Source of the DNA: Sinomicrobium soli
GTDB taxonomy: Bacteria > Bacteroidota > Bacteroidia > Flavobacteriales > Flavobacteriaceae
Direction of reading: 5' to 3'
NCBI RefSeq assembly: GCF_003285545.1
Contig: NZ_QLNV01000004.1
Span: forward strand, 124,001-188,000
Length of the DNA: 64,000 bases
Shown: positions 17,109 through 25,496 of the stretch, one piece after another
How positions within the stretch are numbered: position 1 is the first letter of the stretch
Layout: each line of letters opens with the position of its first letter
Notes under the pieces: generated by a model
What the model was told of the DNA's origin: nothing
Seen by the model: the letters and a program-made list of their open reading frames with translations, nothing else
Databases searched by the model: none
Position numbers and translations under genes: made by a program

Positions 17109-17762
17109 ATGACACTATCCGAAGAAAATTACCTGAAGGCGATATATCACCTGAGCAGGGATGCGCAGGACGAGGTCTCTACCAATGCTATTGCTGAGGC
17201 TATGGAGACCAAGGCGTCTTCGGTAACCGACATGATCAAGAAGCTGTCGGAAAAAAAGCTGGTGAAATACAAACGCTATCAGGGGGCAAAACTGACTGAA
17301 GAAGGGAGGCTTTATGCCGTAAACGTGATACGTAAACACCGCCTGTGGGAGGTTTTCCTGGTAGAAAAACTGAACTTTTCCTGGGATGAGGTACACGAGG
17401 TTGCGGAACAGCTGGAGCACATAAAATCGGATAAACTGATCGAGGAGCTCGATGTTTTCCTGGACAATCCTTCTGTGGACCCTCACGGAGATCCCATTCC
17501 CGACAGGCACGGCAATATACAACCCTCTTCCAAGGTACTTCTCGCCACGCTCAGAGCGGGAGAGCAGGGAGTATGCGTAGGTGTCAGGAATTCGTCGAGG
17601 GAGTTTCTGCAGTACCTGGACAAACTCGGGATATCGCTGGGGGATGAATTGAAGGTGCTCTCCAGGGAACCTTTTGACAATTCGATGCTGATCGGTACGG
17701 GAGACAGGAAGCTCAGTGTGTCGTCGCTGACGGCAAATAATCTTTATGTGAAAAAAATATGA
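17109..17762 (+). CDS. DtxR/MntR-family metal-dependent transcriptional regulator
   Basis: 217 residues from the ATG at 17109; an in-frame TTG at 17091 lies within the promoter and is rejected. An N-terminal winged helix has the recognition region NAIAEAMETKASSVTDMIKK. The dimerisation and metal-binding domain contains the expected His/Glu-rich segment (HRLWEVFLVEKL, HEVAEQLEHI, DPHGDPIP). A C-terminal FeoA/SH3-like domain spans about 145-217. It represses metal uptake genes when loaded with Fe2+ or Mn2+. The gene is coupled to a ZIP transporter 3 nt downstream and is convergent to feoAB, so iron or manganese is the likely signal. Which metal is not visible. Confidence 0.93.
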   Translation: MTLSEENYLKAIYHLSRDAQDEVSTNAIAEAMETKASSVTDMIKKLSEKKLVKYKRYQGAKLTEEGRLYAVNVIRKHRLWEVFLVEKLNFSWDEVHEVAEQLEHIKSDKLIEELDVFLDNPSVDPHGDPIPDRHGNIQPSSKVLLATLRAGEQGVCVGVRNSSREFLQYLDKLGISLGDELKVLSREPFDNSMLIGTGDRKLSVSSLTANNLYVKKI

Positions 17763-17765
17763 TCT

Positions 17766-18590
17766 ATGTTTGATAAGCTGATTGTCTTTTTTGAGTCGAT
17801 AGACCCGGTTGCGGGAGCCTTGCTGGCTACGACCTTTACCTGGTTGCTCACCGCTGCCGGGGCCGCCCTGGTGTTCCTGTTTAGAGACATGAAACGCAGT
17901 GTGCTGGACGGCATGCTCGGTTTTACCGGCGGCGTTATGGTGGCAGCCAGTTTCTGGAGCCTGCTGGCCCCTGCCATAGAGATGAGTGATGGTGAGGGGT
18001 TTGTAAAGGTGATGCCTGCCTTTATCGGTTTCGGGCTGGGAGCGGCTTTCCTGTTCGGGCTCGACCGTCTGTTGCCGCATTTGCATATCAATTTCAAGGA
18101 GAGCAGGGCCGAGGGGGTACAGACCGATTGGCACCGCACTACATTGCTGGTACTGGCCATAACCCTGCACAATATTCCCGAAGGGCTTGCCGTAGGAGTA
18201 CTTTTCGGAGGGGTGGCCGCAGGAATTCCCGAAGCTTCCATAGCCGGAGCGGTTATCCTGGCCCTGGGGATAGGGATACAGAATTTTCCGGAGGGAATAG
18301 CGGTGTCCATGCCCCTGAGAAGGCAGGGAATGAGCAGGAGAAAGAGTTTCTGGTACGGACAGCTGTCGGCCATTGTAGAACCTGCCGCAGGAGTATTGGG
18401 TGCCATGGCGGTGAGTTTCTTTACCCCGGTGTTGCCCTATGCCCTGGCTTTTGCAGCGGGGGCCATGATCTATGTCGTGGTGGAGGAGGTGATCCCGGAA
18501 ACCCAGCAGGATAAATATACGGATATTGCAACTCTCGGATTTATCGGGGGGTTCATGGTCATGATGTCGCTGGATGTAGCGCTGGGGTAG
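17766..18590 (+). CDS. ZIP-family divalent metal transporter
   Basis: 274 residues with about eight membrane helices. The signature helices are seen as ITLHNIPEGLAVGVLFGG (about 137-154) and GIGIQNFPEGIAVSMPLR, with the HNxPEG and QNxPEG metal sites of the bacterial ZupT/GufA branch, plus VVVEEVIPE. It imports Zn2+, Fe2+ or Mn2+ across the inner membrane; specificity is not readable. It starts 3 nt after the DtxR regulator, so the two form an operon in which the regulator presumably adjusts this transporter. Its end faces the convergent Feo operon 8 nt away. Confidence 0.93.
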   Translation: MFDKLIVFFESIDPVAGALLATTFTWLLTAAGAALVFLFRDMKRSVLDGMLGFTGGVMVAASFWSLLAPAIEMSDGEGFVKVMPAFIGFGLGAAFLFGLDRLLPHLHINFKESRAEGVQTDWHRTTLLVLAITLHNIPEGLAVGVLFGGVAAGIPEASIAGAVILALGIGIQNFPEGIAVSMPLRRQGMSRRKSFWYGQLSAIVEPAAGVLGAMAVSFFTPVLPYALAFAAGAMIYVVVEEVIPETQQDKYTDIATLGFIGGFMVMMSLDVALG

Positions 18591-18598
18591 TGCTGCCG

Positions 18599-18736
18599 TT
18601 AATGGCACCCGCAGTCGGGACCGCCCCCGCAGTTGCTTTTGTTTTTTCTACGGGAGGGCAGCAGGAATTTTTTGACCAGAAAACCTATGGCTGCTCCCAG
18701 GGCGATATATACTAATGTGGTCTGGATATCCGGCAT
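18599..18736 (-). CDS. FeoB-associated Cys-rich membrane protein
   Basis: 45 residues, read directly from the sequence: MPDIQTTLVYIALGAAIGFL, then VKKFLLPSRRKNK, ending NCGGGPDCGCH. One membrane helix (about 7-25) is followed by a basic stop-transfer and a cytoplasmic tail with three Cys and a His. This matches the small FeoB-associated Cys-rich proteins encoded just after feoB in many Bacteroidetes, a partner proposed to function like FeoC. The gap to the feoB stop is 6 nt, so it is the third gene of the feo operon. Confidence 0.85.
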   Translation of the reverse strand: MPDIQTTLVYIALGAAIGFLVKKFLLPSRRKNKSNCGGGPDCGCH

Positions 18737-18742
18737 TTTTGG

Positions 18743-20851
18743 TTATTTGAGTAATTGATATGCTATTAAGGCACTTACATAGGCGAGTGCAGTCATAAAG
18801 ACCAGCTGTACCATCGGCCATTTCCACCCGTTGGTCTCCCGTTTTACGATCGCCAGGGTGCTCATGCACTGCATGGCAAAGGCATAGAACAGCAGCAGGG
18901 ATACTCCCGTGGGAAAATTGAATACCTTTTCTCCTGTTACGGGATTTACTTCTGCAGCCATACGGTTCTTGATGGTATCTTCTTCTTCACTTCCCACGCT
19001 GTAAATGGTAGCCAGGGTCCCTACAAAAACTTCCCTTGCTGCAAAAGAGGTGACCAGGGCGATGCCTATTTTCCAGTCGTACCCCAGCGGGCGGATGGCA
19101 GGTTCTATCGCCTTGCCCACAATCCCGATATACGAGTTTTCCAACTGGTATGATGCGATTTCGGTTTCCAGCTCCTCTTCGCTGAGGGTGCTTCCTGCAT
19201 GCCTTTCGGTGATTATCTCTTCGGCCCGGTCAAAGCGGTCTGACGGACCGTGGGAGGCCATAAACCACAGGATTATGGATATGGCGAGGATGATCTTTCC
19301 GGCGCCCCATACAAAGCTCTTGGTTTTTTCGACAACGGTGATGATTACGTTTTTAGGCAGGGGGATCTTGTAATTGGGCATTTCGACCACAAAGAAGGGT
19401 CTTATCCTTGTTTTCATGGTTTTGTGCATGACATATGCCGACAACAGGGCGGCCACAGCTCCCAGGAGATACAGGGCCATAAGCATGATGCCCTGCAGGT
19501 TAAAACCCCATACCTTTTCGTCCGGGATAACGAGGGCAATAATGATCAGGTACACGGGAAGACGTGCGGAGCAGGTCATAAACGGAGATACCAGGATAGT
19601 GATCAGCCGTTCTTTCCAGTTCTCTATATTTCTTGTCGCCATTACCGCGGGAATGGCACAGGCTGTTCCCGAGATCAGGGGGACCACGCTTTTCCCGCTC
19701 AGTCCGAAACGGCGCATGCTCTTGTCCATCAGGAATACCACCCGGCTCATATACCCCGATTCTTCCAGCAGGGCGATAAAGAGGAAGAGAAATGCGATCT
19801 GGGGGACAAAAATGACCACTCCGCCTATACCGGGAATAAGACCTTCGGCGATAAGGTCTGTAAACAGGCCGGGAGGAAGGGTGTTTTTGGCCCACTCGCT
19901 GAATGCTGCAAAAGACTCGTCTATAAAGTCCATGGGGTAAGCACTCCAGTTGAATATGGCCTGGAAGATCAGTAGGAGAATAGCGAAAAAAATGACATAC
20001 CCCCCCACCCGGTGTGTGAGTGCCCGGTCCAGCGATGCCCGCAGTCCCCTGGCGGCGTTGAGGTCCGTTTTGGAAGCCTCTTTCAGGATGTCGTTGATAA
20101 ACTTGTAGCGATAAATGGTTTCCTTTTGCTGTAAGCGCTTTATTTCCGAACCCGATTTGGTGTTAAAGGAGGAAGTGTCAGGAACTTCCTGCCGGTCCAG
20201 CTTTACAAAATTGGCATCCTGGGTGATCAGCAGCCAGAGTTTGTACACCTCGTGTTCGGGAAAGGCCTTCCGGAGTTTTTCAAAATACTCCGGGTCCAGG
20301 GCGGTAGTATCGGTGCAGGACGCTGAAGACAAGGTCCGATAGTCGAGAATAAGTTCCCTGATCCTGTCTATTCCCGTTCCTTTACGGGAGCTGACCAGGG
20401 CTATCCGGGTGTCCAGTTCTTTTTCGAGTTTTTCAAGGTCCAGAGAGATACCCTTGCGCTGCATGCGGTCGGCCATATTGATAACCAGTATGGCAGGTAT
20501 CTGCAGGTCCTTGACCTGGGTAAACAGGAGCAGGTTTCTCTTTAGGTTCTCGACATCGGTAATCACGACGGCCACATCCGGAAAATCCTTGTCGTTCCTG
20601 TTGAGCAGGAGTTCGGTAACGATATTCTCGTCCATCGAAGAGGCGTTGAGGCTGTAGGTTCCCGGGAGGTCCAGGATATGGGCTTTTATCCCCCTGGACA
20701 ACCTGCATACCCCTTCTTTCTTTTCCACCGTAATTCCGGGATAGTTGCCTACTTTCTGGTTCAGCCCTGTCAACTGGTTGAAAACAGAAGTCTTCCCGGT
20801 ATTCGGGTTGCCTATAAGCGCTACCTTGATCTGCTTGCTCGCTATTGTCAT
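18743..20851 (-). CDS. feoB: Ferrous iron transporter FeoB
   Basis: 702 residues. An N-terminal GTPase has G1 GNPNTGKTSVFN (about 14-25), G3 DLPGTYS and G4 NMAD, followed by a GDI-like region. The membrane part has the two Gate motifs around GTACAIPAVMATR and the C-terminal helices. It imports Fe2+ across the inner membrane, driven or gated by nucleotide. Its start overlaps feoA by 4 nt (ATGA), so the genes are translationally coupled. A small Cys-rich partner follows directly. Length and motifs are intact. Confidence 0.97.
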   Translation of the reverse strand: MTIASKQIKVALIGNPNTGKTSVFNQLTGLNQKVGNYPGITVEKKEGVCRLSRGIKAHILDLPGTYSLNASSMDENIVTELLLNRNDKDFPDVAVVITDVENLKRNLLLFTQVKDLQIPAILVINMADRMQRKGISLDLEKLEKELDTRIALVSSRKGTGIDRIRELILDYRTLSSASCTDTTALDPEYFEKLRKAFPEHEVYKLWLLITQDANFVKLDRQEVPDTSSFNTKSGSEIKRLQQKETIYRYKFINDILKEASKTDLNAARGLRASLDRALTHRVGGYVIFFAILLLIFQAIFNWSAYPMDFIDESFAAFSEWAKNTLPPGLFTDLIAEGLIPGIGGVVIFVPQIAFLFLFIALLEESGYMSRVVFLMDKSMRRFGLSGKSVVPLISGTACAIPAVMATRNIENWKERLITILVSPFMTCSARLPVYLIIIALVIPDEKVWGFNLQGIMLMALYLLGAVAALLSAYVMHKTMKTRIRPFFVVEMPNYKIPLPKNVIITVVEKTKSFVWGAGKIILAISIILWFMASHGPSDRFDRAEEIITERHAGSTLSEEELETEIASYQLENSYIGIVGKAIEPAIRPLGYDWKIGIALVTSFAAREVFVGTLATIYSVGSEEEDTIKNRMAAEVNPVTGEKVFNFPTGVSLLLFYAFAMQCMSTLAIVKRETNGWKWPMVQLVFMTALAYVSALIAYQLLK

Positions 20852-21093
20852 AATGCCCGGTTTTCTTCCAGTTTCTCAATTTCTATAAGCAATGCGGTTT
20901 CCCGTCTTATGGACAGAAAAGACCCGTTGATGTTGAGGTATAACGGATCTTTGAAAGGAGCCAGCTGAAGCAGTTCTACCTCATTGCCGGGAAGGCACCC
21001 CATCTCAAAAAGTTTTATCGGAATCCGGTCTATGGGGATATGTGTGATCACCCCTTTCTCGCCCCGTCTCAGATGTGCTATAGTTGTCTTCAA
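20848..21093 (-). CDS. feoA: Ferrous iron transport protein FeoA
   Basis: 81 residues, a single SH3-like FeoA domain with FEMGCLPGNEVELLQLAP and FKDPLYLNINGSFLSIR. The start is a TTG at 21093 (LKTTIAHLRRGEKG): an in-frame TAA lies two codons upstream and the next ATG is far inside the domain, so the rare start is forced. It assists or regulates FeoB. The gene is first in the operon, with a full promoter at 21121-21149. An 18-nt AT-rich box touching the start codon is shared with the siderophore receptor gene. Confidence 0.94.
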   Translation of the reverse strand: MKTTIAHLRRGEKGVITHIPIDRIPIKLFEMGCLPGNEVELLQLAPFKDPLYLNINGSFLSIRRETALLIEIEKLEENRAL

Positions 21094-21111
21094 TTTTTAT
21101 TTAGAATGAAT
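21094..21111 (-). promoter_or_regulatory. Candidate iron-responsive box (feo copy)
   Basis: Plus-strand TTTTTATTTAGAATGAAT differs by one base from the box at 34603-34620 upstream of the TonB siderophore receptor. It lies just downstream of the predicted transcript start of feoA. Its placement suits a metal-dependent repressor; whether Fur or the DtxR protein encoded nearby binds it is not known. Confidence 0.5.
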
Positions 21112-21120
21112 TTAAGTGTT

Positions 21121-21149
21121 CAAAAATAGCATAAAAAGTCAGGCTGCAA
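21121..21149 (-). promoter_or_regulatory. Promoter of the feo operon
   Basis: Minus strand TTG (21149-21147), 18 nt, then TATTTTTG (21128-21121): a good Bacteroidetes promoter ending 28 nt before the TTG start codon. Confidence 0.65.
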
Positions 21150-21289
21150 AAATGAATGCGGTGCCCGGATATCAGGTGTCGTTGTTAAGGTGTTGATTAT
21201 TAGTGTTTTTTGAGTGTTTGAAGGAGAGTGTGTACGGAAACTTTAACATACTTTTTGTTTGTCGGAGGGGGCAGTACTTACGGATCGGA

Positions 21290-21958
21290 TTATCCTTCGC
21301 CCCTGAGTACCTCAATATCGTGCAACAGTTTTTCCATGTCTTCCCCGTCGGTGCCGTCGTAGAATCCGCGGATACGTTTCTTTTTGTCGACCAGGATAAA
21401 GTTTTCGGTATGGATCATGTCGTAAGGGCCGCCGTCTCCGTCGTTAAGTACGGCCAGGTACGACTTTCGCGCAAGCCGGTAGATCTGCTTTTTGTCGCCC
21501 GTAACCAGGTTCCATTTCTCGTCGTTCACTCCTTTCTCCAGGGCGTATTTTTTCAGTTGGGGTACGGAATCTATCTCCGGGGTTACCGAATGCGAAAGCA
21601 GCATCACGTCATCATAAGGGGCAACGGCTTTCTGGATGCCGGTCATGTTGTCGGTCATAATAGGGCATATGGTGGGGCAGGTAGTGAAGAAGAAATCGGC
21701 TACGTATATCTTGTTACTGTAATCGTCCTGCGTTATGGTATCCCCGTTCTGGTTTACGAGTTTGAAATCGGCAATGGTATGATATTTTTTTACGTATTGA
21801 ATGGTGCTGTCTACCAGTTCCGCCCTTACCATGGAGGGCTGGTATACGGGGAGGACCTCTTTGGGTTTAAGGGCGTTGTAAAACAGGGTGATAATGATGG
21901 CGGAAAGGATAAGGAGCGTGATGGCCAGGTATTTGAACTTGCTGAAGAAACGCAACAT
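21290..21958 (-). CDS. SCO1/SenC-family copper chaperone-like protein
   Basis: 222 residues. An N-terminal membrane anchor (about 9-30) is followed by a thioredoxin-like domain with FFFTTCPTICPIMT, which holds the CxxxC copper site, and a conserved His in YDMIHTENFILVD. SCO proteins deliver copper to the CuA centre of cytochrome oxidase or act as thiol reductases in the periplasm. The nearest cytochrome genes are not in the window. It appears monocistronic; a TACCTTTG element lies at 21988-21981 just upstream of the start. Confidence 0.93.
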   Translation of the reverse strand: MLRFFSKFKYLAITLLILSAIIITLFYNALKPKEVLPVYQPSMVRAELVDSTIQYVKKYHTIADFKLVNQNGDTITQDDYSNKIYVADFFFTTCPTICPIMTDNMTGIQKAVAPYDDVMLLSHSVTPEIDSVPQLKKYALEKGVNDEKWNLVTGDKKQIYRLARKSYLAVLNDGDGGPYDMIHTENFILVDKKKRIRGFYDGTDGEDMEKLLHDIEVLRGEG

Positions 21959-21980
21959 GATACAACTGTTTTAGTTCATG

Positions 21981-21988
21981 CAAAGGTA
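21981..21988 (-). promoter_or_regulatory. -7 element of the SCO gene
   Basis: Minus strand TACCTTTG fits TAnnTTTG, 23 nt before the ATG; no good -33 box was found. Confidence 0.4.
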
Positions 21989-22056
21989 ATGAATTGCGCC
22001 GTCCCCCGGTTTTCGGCAAAGGGCGAAAAAACAGTTTTTAACATTACCTTGATAGT

Positions 22057-23409
22057 TTAGCCTATGATCATGCCTGCGAGAGTGGCGGAAATAAGTGATG
22101 CCAGTGTTCCGCCCAATACTGCTTTCATGCCCAGCTCGGAAAGGTTTTTACGCTGACCGGGGGCCAGGGAACCTATTCCTCCTATCTGGATGCCGATAGA
22201 GGCAAAATTGGCAAATCCGCAAAGCATATAGGTAGCCATGATAACCGATTTGTTGTAGGTGAAGTGCAGGGATTGTGCGGCATCCTTGAGCTGGGCCAGC
22301 TGAATATACCCTACAAACTCACTGGCGGCCAGTTTCACCCCGAGAAGCTGCCCCATAAGCGCCATATCTTCAGGAGCTACCCCTATAACCCACATCAGGG
22401 GGGCGAAGATATAGCCCAGTACCAGTTCCAGGGATAATTCGCTGTATGGCGTATGGGCTGCCACCCATTCGTTAATGTGCCCTATCTCGCCGATTTTCAG
22501 CAAACCGTAATTGATCATGGCGATAAAGGCCACAAATACCAGGAGCATGGCGGCTACATTGGCAGCCAGTTTAAGTCCCTCGGTGGTCCCGACGGCCATG
22601 GCATCGAGCAGGTTGGAGCCTATATTCTGTTCGGAAACCTCTACCGTGGTATTCACCTCCCCGGTCTGGGGGAGAAGTATTTTGGAAATGACAATAGCTC
22701 CGGGTGCGGCCATAACGGATGCTGCCAGAAGGTGGCGGGCAAATTCCAGCCGTAGTGTTTCGTCGCCCCCCCCGAGAAATCCTATATATGCGGCCAGGAC
22801 CCCTCCTGCTACCGTAGCCATACCGCCTACCATGACCAGCAGGATCTCGGAACGGTTCATCTTGCCGAGATAGGCCTTGATCATCAGCGGGGATTCGGTT
22901 TGCCCGAGGAATATATTGCCGGCTACCGAAAGGCTTTCGGCACCGGATATCCTGAGCAGCCTGGAAAGCAGCCATGCCAGCCCCCTGACGACTTTCTGGA
23001 TAATACCGAGGTAAAACAGTACGGAGGTCAGTGCAGAGAAAAAGATAATGGTAGGGAGTATGGTAATGGCGAAATTCATCAGCGGGCTCTCTATCTCGTT
23101 GGTGCTGAAGGAGCTGAAAAGGAACCTGGTGCCTGCTTCGGTGAAGTTCAGGATCTTGTTGAACCCCTTGCCCAGCAGGGTGAAAATTTCCCGGATGAGC
23201 GGGATCTTTAATATCCCGATAGCCAGAAGCAGCTGTGCGAGCAGTCCCAGCCCTACGGTCCGCCAGTTTATAGCCCTCTTGTTGCTGCTGAAGAGGTAGG
23301 CGATACCGATCAGGACCAGCAGTCCGAGCACTCCTCTTCCCAGACCGTTCAAGGTAAACCCGGCACTGGGCTGGATAGCGGTCTGGAAAGCAATGAAAGC
23401 GTTGTGCAT
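22057..23409 (-). CDS. CNT (NupC-type) nucleoside transporter
   Basis: 450 residues, with an amphipathic start and many membrane helices. Signature segments include GQTESPLMIKAYLGKMNRSE (nucleoside-binding helix turn) and YMLCGFANFASIGIQIGGIG. It imports nucleosides by Na+ or H+ symport across the inner membrane. It lies 11 nt downstream of the bifunctional nuclease gene on the same strand, so the two are probably one transcript; a functional link through nucleotide salvage is possible but speculative. Confidence 0.95.
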   Translation of the reverse strand: MHNAFIAFQTAIQPSAGFTLNGLGRGVLGLLVLIGIAYLFSSNKRAINWRTVGLGLLAQLLLAIGILKIPLIREIFTLLGKGFNKILNFTEAGTRFLFSSFSTNEIESPLMNFAITILPTIIFFSALTSVLFYLGIIQKVVRGLAWLLSRLLRISGAESLSVAGNIFLGQTESPLMIKAYLGKMNRSEILLVMVGGMATVAGGVLAAYIGFLGGGDETLRLEFARHLLAASVMAAPGAIVISKILLPQTGEVNTTVEVSEQNIGSNLLDAMAVGTTEGLKLAANVAAMLLVFVAFIAMINYGLLKIGEIGHINEWVAAHTPYSELSLELVLGYIFAPLMWVIGVAPEDMALMGQLLGVKLAASEFVGYIQLAQLKDAAQSLHFTYNKSVIMATYMLCGFANFASIGIQIGGIGSLAPGQRKNLSELGMKAVLGGTLASLISATLAGMIIG

Positions 23410-23420
23410 ATGTAATGTGA

Positions 23421-24041
23421 TTATTTTTTCTCCCTCTTGGAGATCTCGTCCCGGAGTTTTACGGCTTTTTCATACTCTTCGTTAGTCACGGCATTTTCCA
23501 GCATTTTATGTAGTTCTTCCAGAGTCAGCGCACTGTAGTTCTCTGAAGTGGGAGGGGTATTTTCGGGGTCTTTTACGATCTCTTCCGAAAGGACCTCCTC
23601 TCCGGCCTGTTCCTTGTCTTTCTGGGAAAAATTAAGATATATGCCGGCCTTGTCAAGAATATTCTTATAGGTGAAGATCGGGGCGCTGAACCGGAGCGCC
23701 AGGGCAATGGCGTCGCTGGTACGGGCATCGATGATCTCTTCTATCTTGTCGCGCTCGCAGATAATACTCGAATAGAAGACCCCGTCCACGAGTTTGTGGA
23801 TAATGACCTGCTTGACCACAATGTCGAAGCGGTCTGCAAAATTCTTGAAGAGGTCATGTGTCAGTGGCCGCGGGGGCTTTATTTCTTTTTCCAGGGCAAT
23901 GGCGATGGATTGTGCCTCAAATGCCCCGATGACTATGGGGAGTTTTCGGTCGCCTTCTACCTCGTTGAGTATAAGGGCATAAGCGCCGTTCTGGGTTTGG
24001 CTATACGAAATTCCTTTTATGTTTAATCTGACTAAACTCAT
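23421..24041 (-). CDS. Bifunctional nuclease family protein (DUF151) with UVR tail
   Basis: 206 residues from the ATG at 24041 (MSLVRLNIKGISYSQTQNGA); a GTG four codons upstream is less likely. The BFN domain covers about 1-135, with KLPIVIGAFEAQSIAIAL and DARTSDAIALALR. The last 40 residues form a UvrB/UvrC-type helical hairpin (LEELHKMLENAVTNEEYEKA). Family members have been reported to cleave DNA and RNA, but most are uncharacterised. It is transcribed with the nucleoside transporter 11 nt downstream. Confidence 0.9.
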   Translation of the reverse strand: MSLVRLNIKGISYSQTQNGAYALILNEVEGDRKLPIVIGAFEAQSIAIALEKEIKPPRPLTHDLFKNFADRFDIVVKQVIIHKLVDGVFYSSIICERDKIEEIIDARTSDAIALALRFSAPIFTYKNILDKAGIYLNFSQKDKEQAGEEVLSEEIVKDPENTPPTSENYSALTLEELHKMLENAVTNEEYEKAVKLRDEISKREKK

Positions 24042-24479
24042 AGTTCTACACAACCGGGTATAAACCTGTTCATCACAATTTTAGGCAAAGATGAAAAAAT
24101 TTCGTGCGAATTCCTCGTTGCAGGCCCGCGAATTTACGTTTTTAAATGCAATATACTGATATCCGGTATATTTGGTGTTGCCCTGTCACGGAAGTTCCAC
24201 GTAAAAAGAACTGCCCGGCCGGAACATACTCCCCGGCCGGGCTGCCCTTCAGGAAACAATGTACTAAAAAATTATGAGATCTTTATGCGGGCGGAAATTG
24301 ATTTTGGAAGAATCCGACACAAAAAAGAGGAATATACCCGGTTTCGTATCAAGTGGTTACTAAGTTATTGAGTTACTAAGTTATTGAGTGTTGACTAAAT
24401 AACTTAGTAACTCAATAACCTAATAACCAATAACCATGGCAATGCCATTGCCTTTCAATGGCGTGGATATCCCTGAGTC
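24042..24479. other. Intergenic region with two large hairpins
   Basis: No gene was found in these 438 nt. A GC-rich perfect 10-bp hairpin, GCCCGGCCGG / CCGGCCGGGC, lies at 24213-24242. A 31-nt inverted repeat lies at 24355-24385 and 24398-24428 with only two mismatches and a 12-nt loop, built from TAAGTTATTGAGTTAC units. The second hairpin lies just past the etfA stop and may end the etfBA transcript, though no T-run follows it. Confidence 0.6.
24355..24428. repeat. 31-nt near-perfect inverted repeat
   Basis: The arms at 24355-24385 and 24398-24428 are complementary apart from two bases, with loop GAGTGTTGACTA. The unit GGTAACTCAATAACC recurs at about 17000, so this is probably a copy of a dispersed intergenic repeat. 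Confidence 0.75.
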
Positions 24480-25448
24480 CTATGAGTTTTGCGACTTGAA
24501 TTCCTTTAATTTTTCAGTCAGGGCGGGGACGACCTCGAAGGCATCACCTACCACCCCGTAGTCGGCAGCCTTGAAGAAGGGGGCTTCCGGGTCGTTGTTG
24601 ATCACTACCTTGACCTTGGAGGCATTGATCCCGGCGAGGTGCTGTATGGCCCCTGATATCCCGACGGCGACGTACAGGTTGGCAGCAACGGGTTTCCCGG
24701 TTTGCCCGACGTGTTCGCCATGTGGGCGCCATCCCATGTCTGATACGGGTTTGGAGCACGCGGTAGCTGCTCCCAGTACGCCGGCCAGGTCTTCTATCAT
24801 TCCCCAGTTTTCCGGGCCTTTAAGCCCCCGGCCTCCGGATACTACGATCTCGGCGTCCGCAATGGTTACTTTTCCGGCCGTTTTGTCGACGGACTCCGTC
24901 GTAATGGAAAAATCGGCATCGTTAAGGGAAGGAGAGAAATCTTCTTCCGCAGCATTTCCCTGTTGTTCCTTCAATCCGAAAGAATTTTTGGCCAGCCCTA
25001 CCAGCTTGATATCCGTACTGATCTCCGTAATATTGAATGCCTTGTTGGAAAAGGCAGTCCTTTTTACGCGAAAAGGATCGGTGCTTTCCGGAAGTGCCAC
25101 CACATTCGGGGCATAGCCGGCTTCGAGCTGAGCGGCCAGCAGGGGAGCCAGGTACTTGTCGTTGGCCGTGGAACCTATGATCACAATTTTAGCCGCTTCC
25201 TGCCTGGCGGCCTGCTGTATGATGTCGGCATAGGCGCGGGCATTGAAGGCGGCAAGCCTGTCGTCGTTTACCCTGAGTACTTTGTCGACCCCGTAATTCC
25301 CCAGCGGCGCGGTATCCCCGGCATTGATGGATACGGCGGTAACGGTGCTGCCCGTCTGCCGGGCCAGGTCTTTGGCGTAAGAGGCGACCTCAAAGGCTGT
25401 TTTCTTTAATTTTCCTTCTTCTGATTCGGTATATATTAAGATGGACAT
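24480..25448 (-). CDS. etfA: Electron transfer flavoprotein, alpha subunit
   Basis: 322 residues. The N-terminal domain (1-190) begins MSILIYTESEEGKLKKTAFE. The C-terminal FAD domain has VSGGRGLKGPENWGMIEDL and the final LYVAVGISGAIQHLAGI then DPEAPFFKAADYGVVGDA, both hallmarks of ETF alpha. With EtfB it carries electrons from acyl-CoA dehydrogenases to ETF-quinone oxidoreductase. It is second in the etfBA operon, 48 nt after etfB. Complete length. Confidence 0.97.
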   Translation of the reverse strand: MSILIYTESEEGKLKKTAFEVASYAKDLARQTGSTVTAVSINAGDTAPLGNYGVDKVLRVNDDRLAAFNARAYADIIQQAARQEAAKIVIIGSTANDKYLAPLLAAQLEAGYAPNVVALPESTDPFRVKRTAFSNKAFNITEISTDIKLVGLAKNSFGLKEQQGNAAEEDFSPSLNDADFSITTESVDKTAGKVTIADAEIVVSGGRGLKGPENWGMIEDLAGVLGAATACSKPVSDMGWRPHGEHVGQTGKPVAANLYVAVGISGAIQHLAGINASKVKVVINNDPEAPFFKAADYGVVGDAFEVVPALTEKLKEFKSQNS

Positions 25449-25496
25449 GTCTTTACGGTATTAAGTGTTTTTTGCTGTATTGGAATGAAAAACGGG

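Noticed and set aside
17115-18608. 497-codon minus-strand frame across the DtxR and ZIP genes
   Set aside because: It spans two well-recognised genes on the other strand, is rich in His, Gly, Arg and Gln as expected for a shadow frame, and has no domain.
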